From: Lachnospiraceae bacterium
GTDB taxonomy: Bacteria; Bacillota; Clostridia; Lachnospirales; Lachnospiraceae
Reading direction: 5' to 3'
Assembly: GCA_021771695.1 (NCBI GenBank)
Contig: JAETON010000002.1
Span: forward strand, 99,610 to 163,609
Length of the DNA: 64,000 bases
Below the pieces are notes generated by a model, which did no database searches, was not told the origin of the DNA, and was given only the letters and a program-made list of their open reading frames with translations. Each line of letters starts with the position of its first letter. Positions within the stretch are counted from its first letter, which is position 1. Below are positions 16,836 through 25,298 of this stretch, one piece after another. Both the position numbers and the translations under genes were made by a program.

Positions 16836-17327
16836 TCACTTTACGGGCAATTTATTTTCTCGCAGCCATACTTTCAGCTCTGTCTGAGACAAAGAACCAT
16901 TCAGCATTTTCCCTGGAAGCAGCACAGCACCAGGACAGCTCGGTGCAAGTTTTTCATTTGTTTTGCCCATACCGCTGCCTCCAGAGGTAGCGAAAGGAAC
17001 AATCGTTTTTCCTGAAAAATCATAGCTTTCCAGGAAGGAGTTGATAATCGTTGGAGCAACATACCACCAAATAGGGAAACCCACAAACACCACATCATAC
17101 TGCTCCATATCCATCATTTTCCCAGAAATAGCAGGCCGGGAAACAGGATTGTTCATTTCTACACTGCTTCGGCTTTTCTTATTTGTCCAATCAAGATCTG
17201 CTTTGCTGTAAGGAACCTCAGGTTTGATTTCATAAAGATCCGCACCTGCTGTCTCTGCCAGCTTCCAAGCTGCTTTTGCAGTTACTCCACTTGCCGAAAA
17301 ATACGCTACTAACATTTTCTTGCTCAT
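16836..17327 (-). CDS. flavodoxin (cytoplasmic)
   Basis: A 163-residue flavodoxin-4-type protein: [21 protein letters not shown] is the FMN phosphate-binding loop region. Also present are [23 protein letters not shown] and [16 protein letters not shown], the two loops that hold the isoalloxazine ring. The start at 17327 is used because GGAGG lies 8 bases before it; an upstream ATG overlaps that site. It would carry electrons or reduce small molecules in the cytoplasm. It is a close relative of the lipoprotein flavodoxin 215 bp upstream, and both share the same ribosome-site leader ATGGAGGTATTT, suggesting duplication. Confidence 0.9.
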   Translation of the reverse strand: MSKKMLVAYFSASGVTAKAAWKLAETAGADLYEIKPEVPYSKADLDWTNKKSRSSVEMNNPVSRPAISGKMMDMEQYDVVFVGFPIWWYVAPTIINSFLESYDFSGKTIVPFATSGGSGMGKTNEKLAPSCPGAVLLPGKMLNGSLSQTELKVWLRENKLPVK

Positions 17328-17404
17328 CAAAAATACCTCCATAAATTTCTATGATTTAATTATCTGAAAGGTTTTCCACCTTCCTGTTTTTTCTCTCCAG
17401 ATAA

Positions 17405-17529
17405 AAAGAATCGCCCGGATTATCCAATCACTGTAATAAAAACCGGTCCCATGGCAACACCCGCCAAAGCGGCCAATGACTATATGCTTTGCGCTACACC
17501 ATTTGGTATAGCAACATTCAAAATTCTAG
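17405..17529 (-). pseudogene. membrane-protein gene remnant
   Basis: Between the two flavodoxin genes the minus strand reads TRILNVAIPNGVAQSI-stop-SLAALAGVAMGPVFITVIG-stop. The two halves are in one frame, hydrophobic and transporter-like. I cannot name the family; a MATE-type fragment is one guess. No start codon or ribosome site is visible. Confidence 0.35.
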
Positions 17530-17542
17530 TAAATCCAAACAG

Positions 17543-18187
17543 TTACTTCTTTAAATTCAATCCAAGGCTGTCTATCCACTCCATAATGGTATCTTGGGAA
17601 TCAGTACCATTCAAACGCCGGCCATCAAGCCATGTGGCATTATTGGTAAGCTGTTCCAAGTTTGCTACACTGGAACCTATACCACTACTTCCAGATGTAC
17701 AGAAAGGTACTATGGTTTTTCCTGAGAAATCATAGCTTTCCATGAAAGTACTGACAATTCTCGGTGCATCTCCCCACCAAATCGGATAACCGATAAACAC
17801 AATGTCATACTGCTCCATATTTTTCACAGAACCAGAAATCGCTGGACGAGCATCAGAATCTTTCATTTCAAGAGTCGTACGGCTATTATCATCATTGTAA
17901 TCAAGGTCCGCATCTGTATAGGAATCTTCAGGAATAATTTCGTAAAGATCAGCCTTTAGACCATTTGCAATATGCCTTGCTATACCCTTTGTTGTATTTG
18001 TAGCAGAGAAATAGGCTACCAATACTTTTATTTTTTTTCCTTTAGAAGCACCTTTGTTTTCTGTTGATGCAGCATCGTTTGTGGAACCTTCCACAGAAGA
18101 CTGCTCTGTCTGACTTGCCGAATTTCCACAAGCAGAAAGACTCATAATTATAAACAAAGCGAGTAATATAGAGATTGTTTTTTTCAC
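17543..18187 (-). CDS. flavodoxin-domain lipoprotein
   Basis: A 214-residue exported protein. The start is GTG at 18187 (GGAGG eight bases upstream) and gives VKKTISILLALFIIMSLSAC, a signal peptide with lipobox LSAC. A Ser/Thr/Asn linker follows, then a flavodoxin domain from about residue 50 with VLVAYFSATNTTKGIARHIA, DIVFIGYPIWWGDAPRIVSTFME and GKTIVPFCTSGSSGIG. It should be anchored outside the membrane and bind FMN there, an unusual place for a flavodoxin. It is near an iron dehydrogenase, a second flavodoxin and an ApbE/NusG-II/Gx cluster, so a role in surface electron transfer is an attractive inference. Confidence 0.88.
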   Translation of the reverse strand: MKKTISILLALFIIMSLSACGNSASQTEQSSVEGSTNDAASTENKGASKGKKIKVLVAYFSATNTTKGIARHIANGLKADLYEIIPEDSYTDADLDYNDDNSRTTLEMKDSDARPAISGSVKNMEQYDIVFIGYPIWWGDAPRIVSTFMESYDFSGKTIVPFCTSGSSGIGSSVANLEQLTNNATWLDGRRLNGTDSQDTIMEWIDSLGLNLKK

Positions 18188-18282
18188 AGTAAATACCTCC
18201 AAAATTCTTTATTACAGCAGCAAATCTGTATTATTCCTGTGCGGGACACAGTCAACTGAACCGATATATTTTATCTCACATG

Positions 18283-18483
18283 TTATCTGCATTCCTTCAT
18301 TTTGCTAATCATGTAATCAATTTGATCTAAAGATTGTTGCTTTCCATGTATTTCATCTAATAATTTATATCGACATTTTCGTAACATTTGTATTTGTCTT
18401 CCTATATCTTTACATTCTGCAATTTTGTGGATTTCTTCTTTACTAAATCCTGCTTTTGCAAGAGAATATATATCTGGTTTCAC
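18283..18483 (-). CDS. small MerR-C-terminus-like coiled-coil protein
   Basis: From a GTG at 18483 (GAGGAGG about 14 bases upstream, wider than usual) the frame gives about 66 residues: VKPDIYSLAKAGFSKEEIHKI, then LRKCRYKLLDEIHGKQQSLDQIDYMISKMKE. The last part looks like the dimerisation helix and tail of MerR-family regulators, but the DNA-binding winged helix is missing. It could be a remnant of a redox-type MerR gene or a small antagonist protein. The longer upstream frame is rejected because it would start inside the LysR terminator hairpin. Confidence 0.4.
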   Translation of the reverse strand: MKPDIYSLAKAGFSKEEIHKIAECKDIGRQIQMLRKCRYKLLDEIHGKQQSLDQIDYMISKMKECR

Positions 18484-18504
18484 CAAATGGCAGCACTCCC
18501 TCCT

Positions 18505-18559
18505 CAAAAAAATGTAAGTGCAATTGCGGAGCAAACTACTCCTCTTCTGCACTTACATT
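18505..18559 (-). terminator. rho-independent terminator after lysR
   Basis: AATGTAAGTGCA (18511-18522) and TGCACTTACATT (18548-18559) form a perfect 12-bp stem with an inner GGAG/CTCC pairing, followed by six T on the minus strand. It lies 38 bp past the LysR stop. Confidence 0.8.
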
Positions 18560-18596
18560 ATACTTACATATTTTATTCCTATCAAATACTTAGATT

Positions 18597-19487
18597 TTAT
18601 ATCTTACTCATGCTTAAAAAGCATTTTGAAAATTCAATAAATTTTGTTGCTGCCAGACTAAATGGCTGTCCACGTTTCCACGCCAAAACGCTCGTTGCCC
18701 AAAGTTCCGGATGCAATGGCCGATAAGTTACCTTTGATGAATCCCAAAAAGGTACTGCACCTTCAATAACCAGCGAATATGCCAGACCTGCATTTACCAT
18801 TATTGCACCATTGGTACTTAGATTACTAGTAAATAAAACATTCAAGTCTTTGTAATAGTCACCAAACCAACTTGCCAGTTCGCTCTGCACCTGCAAACGT
18901 CTTGGAAGGATTAATGGCACTTCTGACAAATCCCTTGCTGTAATAAATTCTTTTTCTGCAAGCATAGCATTCGGCGGCATTAAAACTACCCACTTTTCTT
19001 TCATGTCCACCCGGACAAAATCATATTTCTCCATGTCTACCGGTTCCAAAAGCAGACCCAAATCAAGAATTCCTCTATCCATCTGCTCTTTCACCAAATC
19101 CGCAGTTGCAGTATAAATATCAAACGTAACACGGGGATATTTCTGATGAAAATTCTTGAATAACTCAGGAAGCAGCTGTACCGAGGATATTTCTCCGCAG
19201 CCAATGGAAATCTTACCTTCCACTTGTTCCTCTTGCTCAATCAATTCTTTTTCCGTCTTATCAACAAGCTGCAAAATTTCTTCTGCACGCCGGCGAAGCA
19301 GAATACCTTCGTTAGTTAATTTAATTTTACGAGTACCTCTATCAAATAATTTTACCCCTATTTCTTCCTCCATCTGTGCAAGCTGACGAGAAAGCGTCGG
19401 CTGCGTGATATGTAAAACCTCTGAGGCCTTTGTAATGCTTTCTTCCCTGACCACAGCCAAAAAATAGCGAAGAACCCTGATTTCCAT
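18597..19487 (-). CDS. LysR-family transcriptional regulator
   Basis: A 296-residue regulator. The N-terminal winged helix is MEIRVLRYFLAVVREESITKASEVLHITQPTLSRQLAQMEEEIGVKLFDR. The effector-binding domain runs from about residue 90 (KISIGCGEISSVQLLPEL). It has normal family length and a GGAG ribosome site. Located upstream of the two flavodoxins and the iron alcohol dehydrogenase in the same direction, though with its own terminator, it is the likely regulator of that set. The effector is unknown. Confidence 0.9.
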   Translation of the reverse strand: MEIRVLRYFLAVVREESITKASEVLHITQPTLSRQLAQMEEEIGVKLFDRGTRKIKLTNEGILLRRRAEEILQLVDKTEKELIEQEEQVEGKISIGCGEISSVQLLPELFKNFHQKYPRVTFDIYTATADLVKEQMDRGILDLGLLLEPVDMEKYDFVRVDMKEKWVVLMPPNAMLAEKEFITARDLSEVPLILPRRLQVQSELASWFGDYYKDLNVLFTSNLSTNGAIMVNAGLAYSLVIEGAVPFWDSSKVTYRPLHPELWATSVLAWKRGQPFSLAATKFIEFSKCFLSMSKI

Positions 19488-19642
19488 ATGTGAACTCCTT
19501 TCTGCTTCCCCGTAATATCACATTCTTCTTATTGCACTGATTTGCCAACGTTCATCACAAACAAAACTATACATTTATAATATCATGGAACAATATAGTC
19601 TGTCTAACATTCTATTCTCTCAAGGTAATTAATGACAGCCAA

Positions 19643-20656
19643 TCATTTTACGATGGTTACTTTCACTGTCTTCTCTGCATTTCCAGCCTTCGCTGTAACG
19701 GTACATTTACCAGCTTTCACCGCATCAATTCTTCCATCCTTTGTTACTTCAGCAACACTCTTATCTGAAGTTGTGTATTTTACATCTTGATCTGGAGTAA
19801 CAATTGATGTCAACTGATATTCTCCGCCTTCCTTTAACTTAATTTTATCAATGAAAATATTCAAAGAAACATTTTTATCAACAGAATGAATGACATAGTC
19901 AAAACCAATGGATCCATCTCCCTCAGCAGACCATTCAAGCACATATGTTGCATCTTTTTCAAATTTATATGGTTTTGACAGATCAAAATCACCTTCATCC
20001 ACCAATACATTATTCTTGACTTTATACAAATACAGCTCAGGCTCTACATTAGAACTGGATTTATTGGAAATACCAATTTTATATTCCTTTGTTTCTGGTG
20101 TAGTAAAACTTACATAATCATTCTTACTTGTATCCTTTACAGAATCATAGCTGTATTTGATTGCTTTATCAGCATCAACTTTATCTGGAAGAATACTCAA
20201 AGAATACCAAATAGATGAAATATTAACACGGTTTCCATAAGATAAATCCTTTTCATCTTTATCAAACATTGCTAATAAATACTCGTGATCATCATTTTCC
20301 TCGTATGTTAACTTATCACTTACATATGGAACTGTATAATCTGTAGAAGTTGCCCCTTCAATCGGGGTATAAACAAACTCGCCATATTTATTTTTGGTGC
20401 AATGGAACCACTGAAATTTATAGTTATCAGAATAGTCCTTAGTTGTATCAAATCCCTTATCATAAGAATATTTGTATACATTCGTCTTAAATGTTACCTT
20501 TTCTCCTTCATGTACATAATAATCCCCATATTCGCGGTAAATATCATATACGGCATCATCATCGTTTTTGGTTGCAGCTGTAGATGATCCACAAGCTGTG
20601 ACTGCAGCAATCACTAAGATGAGCGATAGGATTGCTGCAATGGTCTTTTTTCTCAT
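19643..20656 (-). CDS. Ig-like (BIG2) domain lipoprotein
   Basis: A 337-residue exported lipoprotein. The start at 20656 has AGGAGG. MRKKTIAAILSLILVIAAVTAC is the signal peptide with lipobox VTAC. An Ig-like region around residues 40-150 has FQWFHC and EGATSTDYTVPYV. A beta-rich region with FTTPETKEYKIGIS and YVLEWSAEGDG resembles a PPC-type domain. The last 75 residues (LKEGGEYQLTSIVTPDQDVKYTTSDKSVAEV and on) are a bacterial Ig-like group 2 domain. It is probably a surface adhesion or binding protein. No anchor other than the lipid is seen, and ligands are unknown. Confidence 0.85.
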   Translation of the reverse strand: MRKKTIAAILSLILVIAAVTACGSSTAATKNDDDAVYDIYREYGDYYVHEGEKVTFKTNVYKYSYDKGFDTTKDYSDNYKFQWFHCTKNKYGEFVYTPIEGATSTDYTVPYVSDKLTYEENDDHEYLLAMFDKDEKDLSYGNRVNISSIWYSLSILPDKVDADKAIKYSYDSVKDTSKNDYVSFTTPETKEYKIGISNKSSSNVEPELYLYKVKNNVLVDEGDFDLSKPYKFEKDATYVLEWSAEGDGSIGFDYVIHSVDKNVSLNIFIDKIKLKEGGEYQLTSIVTPDQDVKYTTSDKSVAEVTKDGRIDAVKAGKCTVTAKAGNAEKTVKVTIVK

Positions 20657-21073
20657 ATTAAATTCCTCCTTTAAACATCTTATTATTGATTTACGACTTA
20701 TACATCTTACCAATAACACTATACCACTTTAAGGAATTTTTGACAATATTGACTTAAAGAGCAGATTATTTTTATTAAAATTGCACAAAACTATAGAGAT
20801 AGACTAGATATCTTGCTATACCAATCCGCTCTGCAAATAGACCTCTTTTAAAATAATTACATATTTTACTATACCAATTTATAATTCTATAGAAAATAAT
20901 AATAGAATTATAACATAAATTTATACCAGTGATTTTAAGCATGTAGATAACATTTCTATAAAACATACCAATTTTAGAATGATAGGTAAATATGACGAAA
21001 ACTGCATTTAACGAATTAATCCGGGAATCTGCTCTGCCATGTTTTACTACAGTCTGCGGTTTTTTCATTCTTT
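20657..21073. other. AT-rich intergenic region
   Basis: A 417-bp stretch without a convincing gene. It has an imperfect inverted repeat TATAATTCTAT / ATAGAATTATA around 20879-20911, and the phrase CTATACCAAT occurs twice (near 20815 and 20871). A 97-codon frame on the minus strand (20775-21068) has no family features and is not called. Confidence 0.4.
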
Positions 21074-22141
21074 CTATTTCACAATATTATATCCTTCTTT
21101 CTGAAGGGTAAAATCCAAACCATCACTGACATATACATTTTTCTTTTTATCAACAAATATGGCTTTGGCATTGTATTTCTTCAACAATTTCTGACTTTTC
21201 TCAACTCCCAATGCAAAACATGCCGTAGATAATCCATCACTGTTAATCCCGGAATCACACACAATGGTACAAGAAGTAATGTCTGTCTTCACCGGGTATC
21301 CTGTTTTGGAATCTAAAATATGAAAATACTTCTTTCCCGTTTTCTTATCAATGAAAAATTTCTCATAATCTCCAGAGGTTGAAATAAATGTATCACCTTT
21401 TATTTTAATGTTTCCTAATACTTCTCCATCTTGTCCGGAAGGATCCTGCACCCCAACGTTCCATGCTTCTCCATCCGGCTTTTCTCCGTATACCAAAATA
21501 CTGCCGCCTAACGCTGCCATCGCCCCACTGACATCTTCTTCCTTTTCCAGCAGTTTTTTTATTTCATCAATTCCAATTCCTTTTCCAAAAGCCCCTAAAT
21601 CGAACTGTGTATTCGCATCACATACCTTAAGTTCCCCATTATCTTGAATCATTACATGATAACTATTTTCTGATAAATCTCCCTGCACTATTTTTTTAAT
21701 TTTCTCATTTGATGGAACTTCCGGATTTTCTGATTCAAAATCCCACAGCTGCGTCAGCTTTCCAATGGATGGATCTACTGTATTTCTTCCATCTGCATTG
21801 GAATCTTGACTGATCTGCAAAGCATCCAAAAGCCACCCTTTTAGCGGTTCTTTTACAGAAGAACTTCCGTTTTGAAGAAGTTGGGCATTCATCTTTGCCA
21901 ATTGTGAATCTTTCACCCGCCATGAAATTTGTTCTTTTTCAATACTTTTTACTTTTTTTATAATTTTCTGCTCAATCTTATCCAAAGAACTACTGGTTCC
22001 ATACAAAGTAATGTTGGCGGCTGTACCCATTGCAAAGTCTGTATGACTGTATGACTCTGTTTTTCTCTGGCAACCATACATCATAAAAAACATACCTATA
22101 CAAACTGCTATGCTGAATGCCCTTTTCCAATTTCTTTTCAT
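21074..22141 (-). CDS. apbE: FAD:protein FMN transferase (lipoprotein)
   Basis: A 355-residue ApbE. The signal peptide ends in the lipobox MYGC at about residue 24. The start of the enzyme domain reads TDFAMGTAANITLYG. Conserved later segments are NTQFDLGAFGKGIGIDEIK, AALGGSILVYG and the Mg-binding tail STSGDYEKFF and GINSDGLSTACFALG. It splits FAD and attaches FMN through phosphoester bonds to Thr/Ser of exported proteins. It ends the row sirtuin, NusG-II protein, Gx-transporter, ApbE. In the Listeria-type electron transfer locus the same three classes occur together (EetA, EetB, FmnB). No obvious substrate protein lies in this window. Confidence 0.93.
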   Translation of the reverse strand: MKRNWKRAFSIAVCIGMFFMMYGCQRKTESYSHTDFAMGTAANITLYGTSSSLDKIEQKIIKKVKSIEKEQISWRVKDSQLAKMNAQLLQNGSSSVKEPLKGWLLDALQISQDSNADGRNTVDPSIGKLTQLWDFESENPEVPSNEKIKKIVQGDLSENSYHVMIQDNGELKVCDANTQFDLGAFGKGIGIDEIKKLLEKEEDVSGAMAALGGSILVYGEKPDGEAWNVGVQDPSGQDGEVLGNIKIKGDTFISTSGDYEKFFIDKKTGKKYFHILDSKTGYPVKTDITSCTIVCDSGINSDGLSTACFALGVEKSQKLLKKYNAKAIFVDKKKNVYVSDGLDFTLQKEGYNIVK

Positions 22142-22172
22142 TCCATTCCTCCTTATTTTCCTAAATATTCCC

Positions 22173-22664
22173 TTAAAACAACTGCTTCGGCATTTTTTTG
22201 ATCAGCACACCAGTCAATGCGCCAATGGCAATTCCTGCAATGGTTCCTGTAATCAACAGCACAGGGGCATAATAATATATTTTAGCATTTTCCATCAGCA
22301 GTACAGCGACTGTCAATTGCCCAAGATTATGAGCGACTCCACCTCCGACACTAATGCCGACTGCAGAGAACTCTTCCATTTTTTTTAAGATAACCATTAC
22401 GAAAAGACTCAAAACCCCGCCTGCCAAACTGTATACAATAGTCATTGGATTTCCAAACAAAAATCCTGCTAATACAATACGAAGCACAGAAATTCCCAAT
22501 GCCCGCTGCCATGTGGAAAAAAATAGAAGAACCATAATTACTGCATTGGCTAATCCTATTTTCACTCCCGGAATTCCCAAAGGAATTGGAAGCATAACTT
22601 CTATATAAGATACTACCAACGATAAAGAAATAAACAATCCATCTGCCGCTACTCGTTTTGTCAT
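22173..22664 (-). CDS. Gx transporter / Hpre_diP_synt_I membrane protein (EetB-like)
   Basis: A 163-residue integral membrane protein with four to five hydrophobic helices and Gly-rich motifs: PIPLGIPGVKIGLANAVIMVLL, LAGFLFGNPMTIVYSLAGG, and VGISVGGGVAHNLGQLTVA. This is the family once named heptaprenyl diphosphate synthase component I and now Gx transporter; EetB of the extracellular electron transfer locus belongs to it. It likely moves a flavin or quinone-related precursor, but the substrate is not proven. It lies nine bases after the NusG-II gene and 31 before apbE, in one operon. Confidence 0.85.
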   Translation of the reverse strand: MTKRVAADGLFISLSLVVSYIEVMLPIPLGIPGVKIGLANAVIMVLLFFSTWQRALGISVLRIVLAGFLFGNPMTIVYSLAGGVLSLFVMVILKKMEEFSAVGISVGGGVAHNLGQLTVAVLLMENAKIYYYAPVLLITGTIAGIAIGALTGVLIKKMPKQLF

Positions 22665-22673
22665 TTGTTCCTC

Positions 22674-23039
22674 CTACCTTGTGATTCCATCCAGTTCCTG
22701 TTCCTTTGTATCTGAAGAAATCTCAATTACAACTTTATGCGGAAGACACACAATGGTTTCTCCCGACTTTTCGATTGCTCTATGATGTTTACAAATCTGA
22801 TCGGGACAATCTGCCTTTTTCATACGCACTTTTCCATCGCTGATTTCCATAACATTCTCTCCATCTTTTACCGGAATTTTATACACTTGATCTTCCCTTA
22901 AATCTGTTGTATACACCATTTTCCCATTCATGGTAACAATCACTTCTTTTCCATCTTTCTGCATAAATTTTAGAATTCCAAAACTAATCAGTGCAATTAC
23001 AAGAACCACACTGATTAAAATTACATCTTTTTTCTTCAT
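22674..23039 (-). CDS. NusG domain II membrane-anchored protein (EetA-like)
   Basis: A 121-residue protein with an N-terminal membrane helix (KKKDVILISVVLVIALISFGIL) and an extracellular NusG-II fold. It includes the Cys motif CPDQICKHHRAIEKSGETIVCLPHK, which is typical of this family. Homologues pair with Gx transporters and ApbE; EetA in the extracellular electron transfer locus is of this type. The stop-to-start spacing to the sirtuin (four bases) and the Gx gene (nine bases) shows one transcript. The biochemical role of the family is still unclear. Confidence 0.85.
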   Translation of the reverse strand: MKKKDVILISVVLVIALISFGILKFMQKDGKEVIVTMNGKMVYTTDLREDQVYKIPVKDGENVMEISDGKVRMKKADCPDQICKHHRAIEKSGETIVCLPHKVVIEISSDTKEQELDGITR

Positions 23040-23043
23040 ACCA

Positions 23044-23772
23044 TTATACCGTAATCTGTCCTAACACTTCACCAATTGGATCTGTGATACATAAATCTGC
23101 CTGCTGATCCCTTGGTGTTGCATCTCTATTTAATACTACCAAGTATTTCCCACGGAAATAATCAATCATACCAGCTGCCGGATACACAACCAAAGAAGTT
23201 CCTCCAATGATCAGCATGTCCGCATTGGCAATGGCATTGACTGCACCTTGAATGACATTGCTGTCCAAACCTTCTTCATACAACACAACATCTGGTTTAA
23301 TAATTCCATGACACGCTTCACAATACGGCACCCCGTCTGCCTCCACTACATAATTCACATCATAAAATCGATGACATTTTTGACAATAATTACGATGAAC
23401 ACTTCCATGCAGTTCAAACACCGTTTTACTTCCAGCCTTCTGATGAAGACCGTCAATATTCTGTGTGACAATGGCAGATAATTTCCCTGCCTGTTCCAGC
23501 TCTGCCAGCTTCAAATGTGCCTTATTTGGTTCTGCATCCAAAAAGACCATTTTATTTTTATAAAAATCATAGAATTCTTCTGTGTGATTCACATAAAAAC
23601 TGTGGCTGACCATAACTTCCGGAGGATATTTATATGTCTGATGATATAATCCATCAGTACTGCGAAAATCCGGGATATTACTCTCCGTTGACACACCTGC
23701 TCCGCCGAAAAATACAATATTCTGACTTTCATCCATCATTTTCTGTAATTGCATAATTTTTTCCTGATCCAT
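23044..23772 (-). CDS. cobB: NAD-dependent protein deacylase (sirtuin)
   Basis: A 242-residue Sir2-family enzyme removing acyl groups from lysine using NAD. The NAD motif FFGGAGVSTESNIPDFRS, TQNIDGLHQKAG with the catalytic histidine following (FELHGS), zinc cysteines CQKCHRFY and CEAC, and IIGGTSLVVYPAAG are all present. It is the first gene of the minus-strand row leading into the NusG-II/Gx/ApbE genes. Co-transcription with a flavin-export cluster is not the standard setting. The symbol is by family, not by proven orthology. Confidence 0.93.
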   Translation of the reverse strand: MDQEKIMQLQKMMDESQNIVFFGGAGVSTESNIPDFRSTDGLYHQTYKYPPEVMVSHSFYVNHTEEFYDFYKNKMVFLDAEPNKAHLKLAELEQAGKLSAIVTQNIDGLHQKAGSKTVFELHGSVHRNYCQKCHRFYDVNYVVEADGVPYCEACHGIIKPDVVLYEEGLDSNVIQGAVNAIANADMLIIGGTSLVVYPAAGMIDYFRGKYLVVLNRDATPRDQQADLCITDPIGEVLGQITV

Positions 23773-23808
23773 AAATTCATCCTCCTTTTTGTTATCATAT
23801 CATTCTGT

Positions 23809-25158
23809 TTATTTTTTCTCAAGTTTTCTCCATATCATAAAGATCATGGTCGTAAATGACGCTATGCCGCCAACGAGATTTGAAATCGGTTCCGATAAGA
23901 AAACTCCGTTCACACCCAAGTCCCCTGCATGAGGTAAAATCAACGCCAATGGAACTACAATAATAATCTTTCGGAAAATTGAGAAAAATGTTGCCTGCTT
24001 TGCTTTTCCAAGAGCCACAAACGTTGCTTGTCCGGCAAACTGTAAAGTCATAAAAATAAATCCGAAAAAATAAATATGCAGCGCAGGAACTGCTGCCTGC
24101 ATTAACTCTTTTCCACTATTAAATATATGAATAAAAATCTCCGGAAACAAAACCACCAAAAGCCACGCTAATGCTGTATAACCCAAACATGAAATCGTCA
24201 TAAAACGAATTCCCTGTTTTACACGTTTGCCTTCTCCTGCCCCATAATTAAATCCCAATACCGGCTGTGCTCCATTGGAAATCCCGGTAACCGGCATAGT
24301 TAAAATATCCCGGACGGAATTCAAAATTGTCATAACACCTATATATAAATCTCCTCCAAACTGTTGTAACTGGGCATTGCATACGATCTGCACCGCTCCA
24401 TTGGTTGCTGCAAGTGTAAATCCGGAAATTCCCATTGCTGTAATCTCTTTTGCCAAGGCTCCATTTAAATAAAATTCTCTTGGATTCAACCGCAAAATTG
24501 CCTTAGGACTGCTCAAAAACCGTAAAGCAAACACTGCAGATAATCCCTGTGAAACTACGGTTGCTGTTGCAGCTCCCTGAACTCCCATATGAAAAACAAA
24601 AATTAAAATCGGATCTAAAATAATATTTGTAACCGCTCCACACAAAACCGTATACATTCCAATCTTCCCAAATCCCTGTGCATTAATAAAATTATTCATT
24701 CCAAGACTAATCATCACAAAAATGGTTCCTAAAAGGTAAATTTTTAGATAATCTTTTGCATATGGATAAATGGCGTCACTGGCACCAAAAGCATATAAAA
24801 CCGGCTTCATAAATACAAAACAAACAACGGTTAAAACCACCGCCGTCAAAATCAATAATGTATAGGAACATTTCATAATATTTCCCGCTCGTTCTTGATC
24901 CCTTCGTCCTCTGGCAATGGAGCAAAGCGGTGCTCCTCCCATTCCAAATAAATTCGCAAAAGCACTTAATATCGTAAGAATCGGAAATGTCAATCCCAGT
25001 CCGGTTAAAGCCATCGTTCCCTCCATTGGAATTCTTCCTATGTAAATACGATCTACAATATTATATAAAAGATTGATAATTTGTGCCAAAGTCATCGGCA
25101 CAGCCATATTCATAATATTTCGCGGGATGCTTCCCTTCGTAAAATCATTATCTGCCAT
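23809..25158 (-). CDS. MATE-family efflux transporter
   Basis: About 449 residues, twelve hydrophobic helices, and a typical MATE start: GSIPRNIMNMAVPMTLAQIINLLYNIVDRIYIGRIP, then GMGGAPLCSIARG. The repeat half has a matching ISNGAQPVLGFNYGAG. It exports cationic drugs or metabolites in exchange for Na+ or H+. The start at 25158 (MADNDFTKG) is preferred because AGGAGAG precedes it. It ends 37 bp before the sirtuin start and could be the first gene of that transcript. The substrate is unknown. Confidence 0.92.
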   Translation of the reverse strand: MADNDFTKGSIPRNIMNMAVPMTLAQIINLLYNIVDRIYIGRIPMEGTMALTGLGLTFPILTILSAFANLFGMGGAPLCSIARGRRDQERAGNIMKCSYTLLILTAVVLTVVCFVFMKPVLYAFGASDAIYPYAKDYLKIYLLGTIFVMISLGMNNFINAQGFGKIGMYTVLCGAVTNIILDPILIFVFHMGVQGAATATVVSQGLSAVFALRFLSSPKAILRLNPREFYLNGALAKEITAMGISGFTLAATNGAVQIVCNAQLQQFGGDLYIGVMTILNSVRDILTMPVTGISNGAQPVLGFNYGAGEGKRVKQGIRFMTISCLGYTALAWLLVVLFPEIFIHIFNSGKELMQAAVPALHIYFFGFIFMTLQFAGQATFVALGKAKQATFFSIFRKIIIVVPLALILPHAGDLGVNGVFLSEPISNLVGGIASFTTMIFMIWRKLEKK

Positions 25159-25250
25159 TTTTATCTCTCCTATCATTTCCTACATTTTATTATGACACTA
25201 AAAAAAGAAAGGAACAAGTAGACATATTTACGAACTTTCTCAAAACAGAG

Positions 25251-25289
25251 AAAAGCACTGTCTCTGTCTATACAAAAACAATGCTTTTT
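25251..25289 (-). terminator. possible terminator after the isomerase gene
   Basis: Minus strand AAAAAGCA and TGCTTTT can pair across a 23-nt loop, followed by a weak T tract. The position, just past the stop at 25299, fits. Confidence 0.4.
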
Positions 25290-25298
25290 CTATCACCT

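Noticed and set aside
18484..18552. Extended N-terminus of the small MerR-like protein
   Set aside because: It lies within the LysR terminator hairpin and has no ribosome site.
20320..20380. EGATST in the Ig-like lipoprotein as an FMN-attachment site for ApbE
   Set aside because: The wider context matches the common Ig-domain phrase (I-x-GATS-x-x-YT), and the upstream Asp and Ser-Gly of the FMN motif are lacking.
20775..21068. 97-codon minus-strand frame before apbE
   Set aside because: Composition is typical of translated AT-rich spacer, with no ribosome site and no recognisable domain.
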